DNA from: an uncultured Clostridia bacterium
GTDB lineage: Bacteria; Bacillota; Clostridia; JAAYHZ01
Direction of reading: 5' to 3'
Length of the DNA stretch: 15,431 bases
NCBI GenBank assembly: GCA_937894465.1
Contig: CALCRE010000150.1
Coordinates: forward strand, 1 to 15,431
Below are positions 1 to 6,550 of the stretch, one piece after another. The notes below the pieces were generated by a model, which searched no databases, was not told where the DNA came from, and saw only the letters and a program-made list of their open reading frames with translations. Position 1 is the stretch's first letter. The number at the start of each line of letters is the position of its first letter. A program made the position numbers and the translations under genes.

Positions 1-203
1 TCAATATCAGAGGTACATTTTTATATACCTACAGTACGCCAGAAATAGTTTTATCAAAAGCAAATTGGTATATTGTGGAAAATAATTATCTTCGTGAATG
101 GGAACGCGACACACTGTGTCGCCATAATTCCGAGCGTAGCGAGGCAACTACAGTCAACGCAAAGGTTACAATTATTTTAATACCAAAAATTAGACTACAC
201 CTA

Positions 204-232
204 CTGGAACAGGAGAGCGCCTCCTGTTCCAG
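204..232. repeat. Perfect 12-bp inverted repeat
   Basis: CTGGAACAGGAG at 204-215 is the exact reverse complement of 221-232, around the 5-nt loop AGCGC. No T-run follows directly on either strand, so it is not an obvious terminator. It lies 31 bases from the larger palindrome at 264-317. Confidence 0.8.
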
Positions 233-263
233 GGAATGAGGCGAGGAAAACGCATAAGGCAAC

Positions 264-317
264 AGCTGGCAAAAAAAATACACCAAGGCAACGTTTGGTG
301 TATTTTTTTTGCCAGCT
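264..317. repeat. Perfect 23-bp inverted repeat with A8/T8 core
   Basis: Positions 264-286 and 295-317 are exact reverse complements around the 8-nt loop GGCAACGT. Each arm has three parts: AGCTGGC, then eight A (or T), then TACACCAA next to the loop. The upper stem followed by T8 looks like an intrinsic terminator on both strands. The extra GC-rich AGCTGGC/GCCAGCT base beyond the T-run is not needed for a terminator, so it may instead be a cruciform, a protein binding site, or a small palindromic mobile element. Confidence 0.85.
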
Positions 318-341
318 TAAGTAAATCTCTGGGAAAGAAGG

Positions 342-375
342 GCAGACTTATCCTAGCAAAAGCTAGAAAGTCTGC
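342..375. repeat. Two-tier hairpin
   Basis: GCAGACTT at 342-349 pairs with AAGTCTGC at 368-375. Inside, CTAGC at 353-357 pairs with GCTAG at 362-366 around an AAAA loop, with a small 3/1 internal loop between the tiers. It could be the first domain of the structured RNA proposed just downstream, or an independent element. Confidence 0.7.
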
Positions 376-389
376 ACCATATCCTTTAA

Positions 390-1041
390 ACACAGTTCCG
401 AGGGTTACTCGGCTGAGGTATCCGCTAAATTACGATTCCAAGTCTACTCAGGGGCGCTAAGGCCTTGCTCGAAATGGAAACGCTCTCTTGATTGGTATTT
501 CAACCAATCGTTATCTACATTGTCGGTTCACGGTCAACTACTCGACTCCAGACTCTCTCGTCTGGCATACACACCCTTTCGGTCACTACTGGCTGTCCTA
601 GTGATGAGATTAATTTGCACTCTCTATGTGTATGTATCCTCCACCTTGATATTATCTCAGTGGACCATACCCTGTTAAGGTAGTCTATTATTAGACGCTT
701 TATGATAGCATATCCAAATATAATTATATGTTTTTGTAGTTACCACGAAAACATTAAAACAAATATAAATCCAAGTTACCAAGTTCTATCACAATATAAA
801 TTATGAGTCACTGAACATTGATTAACAATAACTACAAAATAAATATAGAATACCGATATGACAGCCGTGCAAATGGCTGTGCCTTACTATCATCTTCCCC
901 CGTGCTTTATTATTTGAGTTGGTACATAACACTAAAATCCAACTTACGGGCGGGTCTGTGAGTAGTGCCAGATTGTCCGTCCGAGGCTTTTTGTACTTGG
1001 AGCCTACCCTATTCGTTTTTTATTTTTTAATGGGAACGAAT
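390..1041 (+). ncRNA. Candidate large structured noncoding RNA, unassigned
   Basis: No credible protein is encoded here on either strand, but hairpins are packed closely. Seen: 398-412; 413-417 with 447-451; 490-509; 548-565; 566-573 with 627-634 enclosing 583-604; 683-696; 861-880; and three adjoining hairpins at 915-946, 947-983 and 984-1005, followed by T-runs at 1016-1020 and 1022-1028. Several stems are completed by G.T pairs that work only if the plus strand is transcribed: G916-T945, G950-T980, G954-T973, T489-G510 and G582-T605. An AT-rich spacer at about 700-855 separates a left and a right block, so there may be two RNAs. I found no clear promoter. Large Firmicutes or phage RNA classes (ROOL, GOLLD, OLE, HEARO/omega RNA) are possible, but I cannot assign one. 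The boundaries are approximate. Confidence 0.38.
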
Positions 1042-1079
1042 GTTATCGAAACCCTGTAATATTCAATTAGTATAAATAT

Positions 1080-1135
1080 ACACTTTTATATAGGGGAATA
1101 TAAGAAATTCGTGTTCTACCCCTGCATAAAAGTGT
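1080..1135. repeat. Long-armed hairpin
   Basis: ACACTTTTAT at 1080-1089 pairs perfectly with 1126-1135. After one mismatch, a second stem is formed by TAGGGG at 1091-1096 with CCCCTG at 1119-1124, including one T.G pair on the plus strand. The loop is AT-rich. It sits between the end of the candidate RNA and the minus-strand terminator at 1141-1197. Its function is unknown. Confidence 0.65.
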
Positions 1136-1140
1136 CTTAA

Positions 1141-1197
1141 GGAATAAAAAAGCCTCCTGCACCCAATAAAAACAGGGCAGGAAGCCTTTTATATTCC
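1141..1197 (-). terminator. Intrinsic terminator, second one behind rpsI
   Basis: Read on the minus strand, the arms at 1175-1197 and 1141-1164 form a long stem that includes CCTGC/GCAGG and a CCC/GGG cap. The 3' side runs into a stretch of six T. Two pairs in the stem are G.U on the minus strand and would be mismatches on the plus strand, so it was most likely selected for leftward transcription. It lies about 160 bases past the first rpsI terminator and would also keep leftward transcripts out of the candidate RNA locus. Confidence 0.7.
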
Positions 1198-1212
1198 AAC
1201 CATTGAAATGTT

Positions 1213-1229
1213 GCTCCCTTCACGGGAGC
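1213..1229. repeat. Short GC-rich hairpin
   Basis: GCTCCC at 1213-1218 pairs with GGGAGC at 1224-1229 around a TTCAC loop. No T-run follows on either strand. AT-rich sequence with no other visible feature continues from about 1230 to 1320. Confidence 0.55.
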
Positions 1230-1326
1230 GTTTATATATTATAGTACAAAATATCAAAATATATATTTTTATTTTACTCTAAACATAATATTAAAATATA
1301 TAATTTTATTCTGGTATTAAATTGAG

Positions 1327-1346
1327 TTTGCGACAAATTTGCGACA
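1327..1346. repeat. Tandem TTTGCGACA repeat, possible attachment site
   Basis: The 9-mer TTTGCGACA occurs at 1327-1335 and again at 1338-1346, followed by a partial copy, CGACAA, at 1347-1352. It sits immediately beyond the rpsI terminator. Short direct repeats are common arm-type binding sites of tyrosine recombinases, and the 3' end of rpsI is a known target of integrative elements in other Firmicutes. The repeat is seen directly; its role as an attachment site is inferred. No integrase gene is visible in the window. Confidence 0.3.
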
Positions 1347-1351
1347 CGACA

Positions 1352-1392
1352 AAAAAATAAAGTCCCGAAACGCTGTGTTTTCGGGACTTTTG
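1352..1392 (-). terminator. Intrinsic terminator of rplM-rpsI
   Basis: AAAGTCCCGAAA at 1359-1370 and its exact reverse complement at 1379-1390 form a 12-bp stem around an 8-nt loop. On the minus strand it is followed by a T-rich tail (A-run at 1351-1357 on the plus strand). It starts 15 bases past the rpsI stop codon and is a standard Rho-independent terminator. Confidence 0.9.
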
Positions 1393-1404
1393 TAAACTTT
1401 GAAA

Positions 1405-1797
1405 TTATCTCTTTGAGAATTGAGGAGCTCTTCTTGCTTTTTTGAGACCGTATTTCTTTCTTTCTTTCATTCTCGGGTCTCTGGTCAAGAAACCTGCTTT
1501 TTTCAAAGGCGATCTGTATTCGGCATCAGCTTGTAGCAATGCTCTTGATACACCATGACGAATTGCACCGGCTTGGCCTGTAAAGCCACCGCCTCTAACG
1601 TTAACCAAAATATCAAAGCGATCCAATGTATTGGTCAAAACCAAAGGCTGTCTCACGATAACCTTCAAAGTCTCCAATCCGAAAAAGTCATCTAACGTAC
1701 GACCGTTAATAACAAAGTTTCCGTCTCCCGGGACTAACCTTACACGTGCCACCGATTTTTTTCTTCTTCCGGTTCCATAATATTGTACACTAGCCAT
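1405..1797 (-). CDS. rpsI: 30S ribosomal protein S9
   Basis: This is ribosomal protein uS9, a component of the 30S head whose C-terminal tail reaches the decoding site and contacts P-site tRNA. The 130-residue product has the usual bacterial length. It shows the N-terminal GTGRRKKSVARVRL segment, the central GGGFTGQAGAIRHGVSRAL segment and the basic tail ending RRAPQFSKR, whose last arginine is the tRNA-contacting residue in this family. The start is supported by GGAGGAG 8 bases upstream. It follows rplM by 19 bases, the conserved bacterial order, and is the last gene of the unit, closed by the terminator at 1352-1392. Nothing in the protein looks altered. Its 3' flank is the unusual part of this neighbourhood. 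Confidence 0.98.
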   Translation of the reverse strand: MASVQYYGTGRRKKSVARVRLVPGDGNFVINGRTLDDFFGLETLKVIVRQPLVLTNTLDRFDILVNVRGGGFTGQAGAIRHGVSRALLQADAEYRSPLKKAGFLTRDPRMKERKKYGLKKARRAPQFSKR

Positions 1798-1816
1798 TTA
1801 TATTACTCCTCCTTTC

Positions 1817-2245
1817 TCATATTTCCAAAGGTTGGGGTGTTTGTGCTTGATGAGGATGCTCATTACCTGCATAAACCTTCAATTTCCTAAACATATCCCT
1901 ACCGAGTGAATTCTTGGGTAACATACCTTTCACAGCAAGTTCCACCAATTTCCGAGGATTTTTCTTTACAAAATGCTTATAGGGTATTTCCTTTAAACCA
2001 CCAATATATCCTGTATGGTAACGATACATTTTATCATCCCACTTGTTTCCGGTTAATACAACTTTTTCTGCATTGATTATAATCACATAATCACCTACAT
2101 CAACATGAGGTGTATATTCCGCTTTATGTTTGCCTCTTAAAATTGTGGCCACTTCTGAAGCCAATCTTCCTAATACCTTACCTTCTGCATCAACGACAAA
2201 CCATTTACGTTCTACGTTTTCTGCCTTTGCCATGTAAGACTTCAT
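1817..2245 (-). CDS. rplM: 50S ribosomal protein L13
   Basis: This is ribosomal protein uL13, an early-assembling 50S protein that binds 23S rRNA. The 142-residue product matches the family length. Visible family segments are KWFVVDAEGKVLGRLAS at the N terminus, ILRGKHKAEYTPHVDVGDYV, then the VELAVKGMLPKNSLGRDMF region and the AGNEHPHQAQ tail. I chose the ATG at 2245 because AAGGAGG lies 8 bases upstream and this is where L13 homologues begin. An in-frame ATG at 2305 would add 20 residues unlike L13 and would lie almost at the predicted transcription start, so I reject it. It has its own promoter at 2308-2336 and is co-transcribed with rpsI. The leader may mediate feedback by L13. Confidence 0.98.
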   Translation of the reverse strand: MKSYMAKAENVERKWFVVDAEGKVLGRLASEVATILRGKHKAEYTPHVDVGDYVIIINAEKVVLTGNKWDDKMYRYHTGYIGGLKEIPYKHFVKKNPRKLVELAVKGMLPKNSLGRDMFRKLKVYAGNEHPHQAQTPQPLEI

Positions 2246-2301
2246 ATATTTAACCTCCTTCGAAGTTCTAAACAAATTTTTGATTCCCCTTCCGGAGACA
2301 C
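2246..2301 (-). promoter_or_regulatory. rplM 5' leader, possible L13 autoregulatory leader
   Basis: About 55 transcribed bases precede the rplM start codon. They contain a small hairpin (TCTCC/GGGGA around GGAA, near 2283-2296) and a CTTCGAAG palindrome just before the ribosome binding site. Firmicutes rplM transcripts often carry a short L13-binding leader. Position and length fit, but I cannot confirm the consensus by eye. Confidence 0.35.
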
Positions 2302-2307
2302 TCATGT

Positions 2308-2336
2308 ATTTTAATATATGGTTCGACTGATGTCAA
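2308..2336 (-). promoter_or_regulatory. Sigma-A-type promoter for rplM-rpsI
   Basis: On the minus strand, a perfect -35 box TTGACA (2331-2336) and the -10 box TAAAAT (2308-2313) are separated by 17 bases. Transcription would start near 2301, about 55 bases before the rplM ATG. This gives the ribosomal protein pair its own strong promoter, separate from truA. Confidence 0.8.
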
Positions 2337-2458
2337 GGGTAATTTTTTAAATTTTTAATATACCTCATGTTATCTCTCGTTTTTGCCGGTTTTATCTCGT
2401 ATTCTCTCGTATAATCACGCGCCATCCCAAAAAAACGTTTTTTTCATCATAACAATCG

Positions 2459-3196
2459 TTATTCATAAAAAACTTGCTTCAAGTACAATCCTTGAGGCGG
2501 TACCGTTCTTCCGGCTTTTCTCCTGTCTTTCCCCTTTAATATTTCCGGGATTGCATCTTTGGGCATTTTGCCTTGCCCGATTTCAATTAATGTTCCGATC
2601 ATGATTCTAACCATATTATACAAAAATCCGTTTCCTTGTACGGTATAGATAATAAAGTCACCGTCTTTCTTCAACTCAGATCGATAAACAATGCGGGTGA
2701 AATCCTTTACCTTGCTCCCGGTTGCGCAAAATGCTGTAAAATCATGCATTCCCAAAAAGTCCTTACATGCATATGCCATATTGTCAAAAGCCAAGGGCAT
2801 ACCAATCCAATAAGCATAATTTTTCTGAAATACCGACCGAAGGGGCGAATTATGGATTTTGTAAACATACTCTTTTTTCAATGCACTGTATTGTGCATGA
2901 AAATCATCCGGAACTTCAGTAGAATTCAAAATATAGATATCTTTCGGAAGGAAGGGGTTGATTACATATTTAAATTTATCAGCAGGTATGTCGGAACAGG
3001 TGTGAAAATTCACAGTTTGACCCATAGCATGGACTCCGGCATCGGTACGTCCGCTACCAATAAATGTAGGGTTTTCACCGGTACCACGATAAATGGCAGA
3101 AGCCAAGGTGTCCTGCACTGTATTTGCATTCACCTGGCTCTGCCATCCGTGATAATTCGTCCCGTCATACTCTATAACGAGCTTTATATTGGTCAT
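2459..3196 (-). CDS. truA: tRNA pseudouridine(38-40) synthase
   Basis: TruA converts uridines at positions 38, 39 and 40 in the tRNA anticodon arm to pseudouridine. The 245-residue product has the usual length. The N terminus IKLVIEYDGTNYHGWQSQ and the active-site segment GSGRTDAGVHA, with catalytic Asp52, are clear. Later hallmarks are the NMVRIMIGTL segment and the end region APRT-equivalent KAGRTVPPQGLYL. The ATG overlaps the stop of the upstream deacetylase gene (ATGA, 3193-3196), and no good ribosome binding site precedes it, so translation is probably coupled to that gene. The downstream neighbour is rplM, a common Firmicutes order, but truA is more usually preceded by ECF transporter genes, which are absent here. 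Confidence 0.97.
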   Translation of the reverse strand: MTNIKLVIEYDGTNYHGWQSQVNANTVQDTLASAIYRGTGENPTFIGSGRTDAGVHAMGQTVNFHTCSDIPADKFKYVINPFLPKDIYILNSTEVPDDFHAQYSALKKEYVYKIHNSPLRSVFQKNYAYWIGMPLAFDNMAYACKDFLGMHDFTAFCATGSKVKDFTRIVYRSELKKDGDFIIYTVQGNGFLYNMVRIMIGTLIEIGQGKMPKDAIPEILKGKDRRKAGRTVPPQGLYLKQVFYE

Positions 3197-4053
3197 GACA
3201 TTTTTTTAATCTTGCTTGCAACATCATTTACAAAACGGTTGATGTAACCTTGAACATATGTGAGAACATCCAATTGATCGTCTTGGATCAACGGTGTCAA
3301 ATCCATTGCGAATATTAAACTTTCGGCTTCATCGGTTCCATGGGAAGCGGCATAAGTCGCATTTGCACGTCTTCTGCCCACTGTAGCCAAGTCATAACGT
3401 TTACCACCGCAAACTTGAGAATCGAATATTTCTACTAATGCCGACGCCATGTTAGGGTGTCCGCTGACGTCAAACATTGTCTTATCCTCATCCAGCATCC
3501 AGTCCAAGTTTCTCCACACTTCACAGCCATAAAGCTTTTCCGGTCTTTGCTCTTTGGGTAATTGGCGGATTGCCTTGATGACTTTCAAAGAGACTCCTAC
3601 ATGGGTATCATGCTTATCGGCTAAATTATGTGTGTAAATGGTCTTGGGAGCGTTCTTTTGAATCAATTCCCTCAACTCTTCCACAACTTGCTCGTTCTTA
3701 GGATCTTTAATCGCAGAGCTCGGATAATTCAACAATGCCAGCCCTGAATACTCGCCGATATAGGCGGCTTTCTTCTGTTCTACTTTTCTGACGGTGATCA
3801 TTTCTTCATCAGTGTACTTTTCATACAGATCAGCTCTGGGGCTACCTGCACCATTTGTCACAACAACTGCATAAAACCAATTGTCATCTGAGCCGAAACA
3901 CTTTAATATTCCGTCATACGCCATTAATTCAATATCATCTTGATGGGCGGAAATCGCCATACATGTAGTTCTTGCAAAAGACTCTTCCGTTGTTTTTCCG
4001 TCCGGTACAAAAAATTCCGCACCTTTATTAACCAATTTCATCGTATCATACAC
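3193..4053 (-). CDS. PIG-L/LmbE family metal-dependent deacetylase
   Basis: This cytoplasmic PIG-L (LmbE-like) fold protein belongs to the family that includes N-acetylglucosaminyl-PI and mycothiol or bacillithiol pathway deacetylases, which remove acetyl groups from GlcNAc-type sugars using a divalent metal. Seen: AISAHQDDIE at residues 33-42, the metal-binding H-x-D-D motif with His37, Asp39 and Asp40 and a Gln in place of the common Pro; and a second motif around HNLADKHDTHVG (His148, Asp149, His151). The length, 286 residues, is somewhat above that of the smallest members. AAGGA lies 5 bases before the ATG at 4053; the in-frame ATG at 4041 is an alternative. It follows the atypical ROK gene by 35 bases and overlaps truA by 4. 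The substrate is unknown; an acetylated amino sugar is plausible from the ROK neighbours. Confidence 0.85.
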   Translation of the reverse strand: MYDTMKLVNKGAEFFVPDGKTTEESFARTTCMAISAHQDDIELMAYDGILKCFGSDDNWFYAVVVTNGAGSPRADLYEKYTDEEMITVRKVEQKKAAYIGEYSGLALLNYPSSAIKDPKNEQVVEELRELIQKNAPKTIYTHNLADKHDTHVGVSLKVIKAIRQLPKEQRPEKLYGCEVWRNLDWMLDEDKTMFDVSGHPNMASALVEIFDSQVCGGKRYDLATVGRRRANATYAASHGTDEAESLIFAMDLTPLIQDDQLDVLTYVQGYINRFVNDVASKIKKMS

Positions 4054-4088
4054 TTCCTTTTATAGATATATACCAATTGGCTTTACGC

Positions 4089-5486
4089 TTATCGGATTTC
4101 CGGTAAGCTTGCAGCCGCTATGGATTGTCCAACTCTTCTTGATTTTTCATCCGGTAAATGCAGTTCCACTTGACGTGCAAGCTCGGGGAATTCCATATCT
4201 AATACCTTTTTAGCATTATTGATCAACAAATCTCCACCTTTTCCGGATGTTACTCTACCCATCACCAACAAATGCTTGATCTTGTAGAACTCAGCGTAAT
4301 ATGCCAAAGCATAACCGAGATATACGCCGATGCTTTTGAAAATCTTCTCAGCTTCCTTGTTTCCGTTTTCCAATTCCGTTTGGACGATTTTCAGCTTTTC
4401 AGCGGGGCTCAGACTTTCATCCAGTTCGATTTTCGCAGCAGGAGCCAATTTAATGACACCGTCTTGTGAGAAGTACTTCACGCCGCACCCGAAATCTCCG
4501 GACCACTCATCTACCATTGATTCCAAAGAAAAATCCACGGGAACAAAAGCCAGTTCATTCAACCATCCGGTCAAGAAACCGTTTTCATTCACGTATCCTC
4601 CGGCTTCACTTGTGCCCATGGCAATACCCAGTACACCGTTATCTTCCAAGCTCATGGCACCGGCTAATGCAGTGACATCGCCGTCATTGGCAACCTCAAT
4701 GGGTACATCCCCTATTTCCTTAGCAGCTCTTAAATAGATATCCTTGACTTTCTTTTCAAATAAATCATCCGGTACTTTAATAAACAAAGAAGCGATCATG
4801 GCTCTATTGTCTACATAGACACCTGCTGAGCTGACACCGATGGCATCTACTCTGGGCATATGTTCCGCAGCAGTTTTAAAAGCGCTTAGAATGTGTTCAT
4901 AATGATAATCAGGGTCGGTCTGCAATTTAGGAAACCATACAACCTCTTCACTGTATACCGATTCGCCGTCGATCACAGCCGATACCTTACGGTCGCTTCC
5001 GCCGGCATCAAAACCAATACGGCAACCGTTTAAGTGTCTTCCTAAAGGAACAGCTTGTTCGTTTTCAGCAGGCATTCCTTTATCATCGGTAATCACAGTT
5101 TCAAAAGGTTTTTCAAAAATTCTGCTCATGGTCCTTACATCAAAATCTCTTAATCCGCCCGGAGAATAAGCCTTTTTTAAATATTGGCAAATATATTCCG
5201 GCCCGGACATGTAAATTTTCCGTCCGCCCATAACCCATAATAATGTTTTGACGTAACGTTCCGCATAAAAGCAAGAATAGTCTGCATATTGAGCATCATC
5301 AGCAAATACAGTAATTTGTTTTACAGAAACCAATCCACCGTTTCTTTCCACAGCTATTTTTAATGTGGCTTCTTTTCCGCTTTCTTTGACTAATTTCTCA
5401 TAAGCGATTTTTTCTAATATCGCAGGCTTGAATGTCGGATCCAATGGTGGCAAAACCTTTGGATTTGAAAGTAATTTTAAAGTCAT
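4089..5486 (-). CDS. Atypical ROK-family protein with extra N-terminal domain
   Basis: The C-terminal two-thirds of this 465-residue protein has the ASKHA/ROK kinase fold. The phosphate-1 loop is FDAGGSDRKVSAV (residues 159-171), the catalytic-Asp region is VANDGDVTAL (Asp268), and the phosphate-2 loop is GIAMGTSEAGGYV (287-299). About 150 residues precede the kinase core, where classical ROK kinases have none. The Cys-rich zinc motif and ExGH motif of sugar-phosphorylating ROK proteins are not visible. It could be a kinase of an unusual substrate or a non-catalytic sensor; there is no helix-turn-helix of the NagC/Mlc type. GGAGG 7 bases before the ATG at 5486 supports this start over an upstream in-frame ATG at 5546. 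It is followed after 35 bases by the PIG-L gene, suggesting a shared pathway. Confidence 0.8.
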   Translation of the reverse strand: MTLKLLSNPKVLPPLDPTFKPAILEKIAYEKLVKESGKEATLKIAVERNGGLVSVKQITVFADDAQYADYSCFYAERYVKTLLWVMGGRKIYMSGPEYICQYLKKAYSPGGLRDFDVRTMSRIFEKPFETVITDDKGMPAENEQAVPLGRHLNGCRIGFDAGGSDRKVSAVIDGESVYSEEVVWFPKLQTDPDYHYEHILSAFKTAAEHMPRVDAIGVSSAGVYVDNRAMIASLFIKVPDDLFEKKVKDIYLRAAKEIGDVPIEVANDGDVTALAGAMSLEDNGVLGIAMGTSEAGGYVNENGFLTGWLNELAFVPVDFSLESMVDEWSGDFGCGVKYFSQDGVIKLAPAAKIELDESLSPAEKLKIVQTELENGNKEAEKIFKSIGVYLGYALAYYAEFYKIKHLLVMGRVTSGKGGDLLINNAKKVLDMEFPELARQVELHLPDEKSRRVGQSIAAASLPEIR

Positions 5487-5602
5487 TATATACCTCCGTT
5501 TTGTTATACATATATTAAATATTGTTATATATACTCTTTTCTCCACAAAAAACTGAGTACATTTTTTTGTAGTAATCTTATATAGTAATATTGTTATGAT
5601 GC

Positions 5603-6550
5603 TTACAGTCCAAGAAAAGCTGCACCGACAATACCGGCGTCATTACCCATCTTGGCATATTCGATCCTGCACTGCGGTACAGGGTCTTTACTATATATTT
5701 CACTATAAACAATTTTCTTCACATCGTCCATCAGATAATCCCCTTCTTTGGAAAGGCCGCCGCCTATCGCCAGGATTTCCGGTTGGAACAAATTAATCAA
5801 GTTTACAATACCGGTTGCCAGATGTTTTGTAAACCGTTGGATCACCAATGTCGCTGCAAAATCTCCCGCTCTCTTAGCTTGAAAAGCGGTTCTAGCATCA
5901 ACATTACCCAGATCGTGATTGCATATCCGATGAATTTCGGAGCCCGGGAATCTTTGAGCGATATCCTTGGTCATACGAATCAATCCGGTAGCAGAAGCAT
6001 ATGCTTCCCAACATCCATACCGCCCGCATGTGCACAAATATCCGTCCTCAACAATAACCATGTGACCAATCTCAGGAGCAGCATAATTGAAACCGCCGTA
6101 GACCTTGCCGTCTATCACCAAGCCGCTTCCTACACCTGTACCCAAAGTGATGGTCATCGAAATCGAGGCATCTTTACAAACACCTGCAACCGCTTCAGCC
6201 AAAGCCGCCACATTTGCATCATTATCGATATATATCGGGCAATTGAAGTATTTCTTCAAATCTTCACGGAAGGGTACGTTTCGAAAACTCAAATTGTTTG
6301 CATAAATTAGAACACCATTTTTACAATCCGGTGTTCCGGGAATACCGATACCGACACTTTTGATGTTCTCTATACCTACACCGGACTTTTCGATCATATT
6401 GACAGAAAATTCACCGATATCACGTATAATCTCTTGATAGCTTCTTTCATTACCTGTATGAAACTTATCTTTGACCAAAATAGATCCGTTTTGATCCACA
6501 ATACCGACCTTGATCGACATACCGCCTACATCAATACCTAAATAATACAT
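5603..6550 (-). CDS. ROK-family sugar kinase (glucokinase-like)
   Basis: This cytoplasmic kinase phosphorylates a hexose, most likely glucose or an N-acetylhexosamine, with ATP. The 315-residue product has classical ROK length. Seen: GIDVGGMSIK (residues 5-14, ATP phosphate loop), DNDANVAALAE with catalytic Asp111, GTGVGSGLV (phosphate-2), APEIGHMVI with the ExGH sugar-binding motif (His163), and the zinc motif CTCGRYGCWE (Cys173, Cys175, Cys180). AGGAG 8 bases before the ATG at 6550 supports this start; an in-frame ATG 7 codons upstream has no comparable site. It lies 116 bases before the atypical ROK gene in the same direction and may be co-transcribed. The E-x-G-H motif does not separate glucose from GlcNAc or mannose specificity, so I give no symbol. 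Confidence 0.9.
   Translation of the reverse strand: MYYLGIDVGGMSIKVGIVDQNGSILVKDKFHTGNERSYQEIIRDIGEFSVNMIEKSGVGIENIKSVGIGIPGTPDCKNGVLIYANNLSFRNVPFREDLKKYFNCPIYIDNDANVAALAEAVAGVCKDASISMTITLGTGVGSGLVIDGKVYGGFNYAAPEIGHMVIVEDGYLCTCGRYGCWEAYASATGLIRMTKDIAQRFPGSEIHRICNHDLGNVDARTAFQAKRAGDFAATLVIQRFTKHLATGIVNLINLFQPEILAIGGGLSKEGDYLMDDVKKIVYSEIYSKDPVPQCRIEYAKMGNDAGIVGAAFLGL

Larger units (their letters stand above)
1..389. other. Gene-poor stretch with four strong stem-loops
   Basis: I see no convincing gene here. A plus-strand frame stays open from position 3 to 239 with no start inside the window, but it runs straight through two perfect hairpins and has no recognisable motif. The stretch holds perfect stem-loops at 106-122 (7 bp), 204-232 (12 bp), 264-317 (23 bp) and 342-375 (8 bp outer and 5 bp inner stem). 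Short open frames over 236-460 and on the minus strand encode similar peptides only because the 264-317 palindrome reads alike on both strands. It may be the decayed edge of a mobile element or the upstream part of a structured RNA locus. Confidence 0.5.

Noticed and set aside
3..239. Plus-strand open frame of 79 codons reaching the left edge of the window
   Set aside because: It has no start in the window and no family motif, and its second half reads through two perfect hairpins. It could be the tail of a gene left of the window, but I cannot support it.
236..460. Plus-strand open frame of 74 codons
   Set aside because: It has no ribosome binding site and is built around the 264-317 palindrome and the following hairpin; the peptide is arginine- and lysine-rich without any domain.
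390..700. Group II intron or TnpB/IscB element
   Set aside because: No domain V-like hairpin, no reverse transcriptase and no TnpB or IscB reading frame lies beside it in the window. An orphan guide-type RNA cannot be excluded, but nothing specific supports it.
1..1400. CRISPR array, tRNA or rRNA in the gene-free region
   Set aside because: There are no regularly spaced repeats, no cloverleaf and no T-loop sequence, and no rRNA-like conserved segment.
2246..2305. Upstream start for rplM adding 20 residues
   Set aside because: The added residues are unlike any L13, the internal ATG has a near-ideal ribosome binding site, and the upstream ATG lies almost at the predicted transcription start.
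2636..3247. Plus-strand open frame of 203 codons
   Set aside because: It is entirely antisense to truA and the end of the deacetylase gene, both with clear family motifs, and its translation has no recognisable features.
5783..6310. Plus-strand open frame of 175 codons
   Set aside because: It is antisense to the ROK kinase, whose catalytic motifs are intact; the Cys- and Ser-rich translation looks like a shadow.
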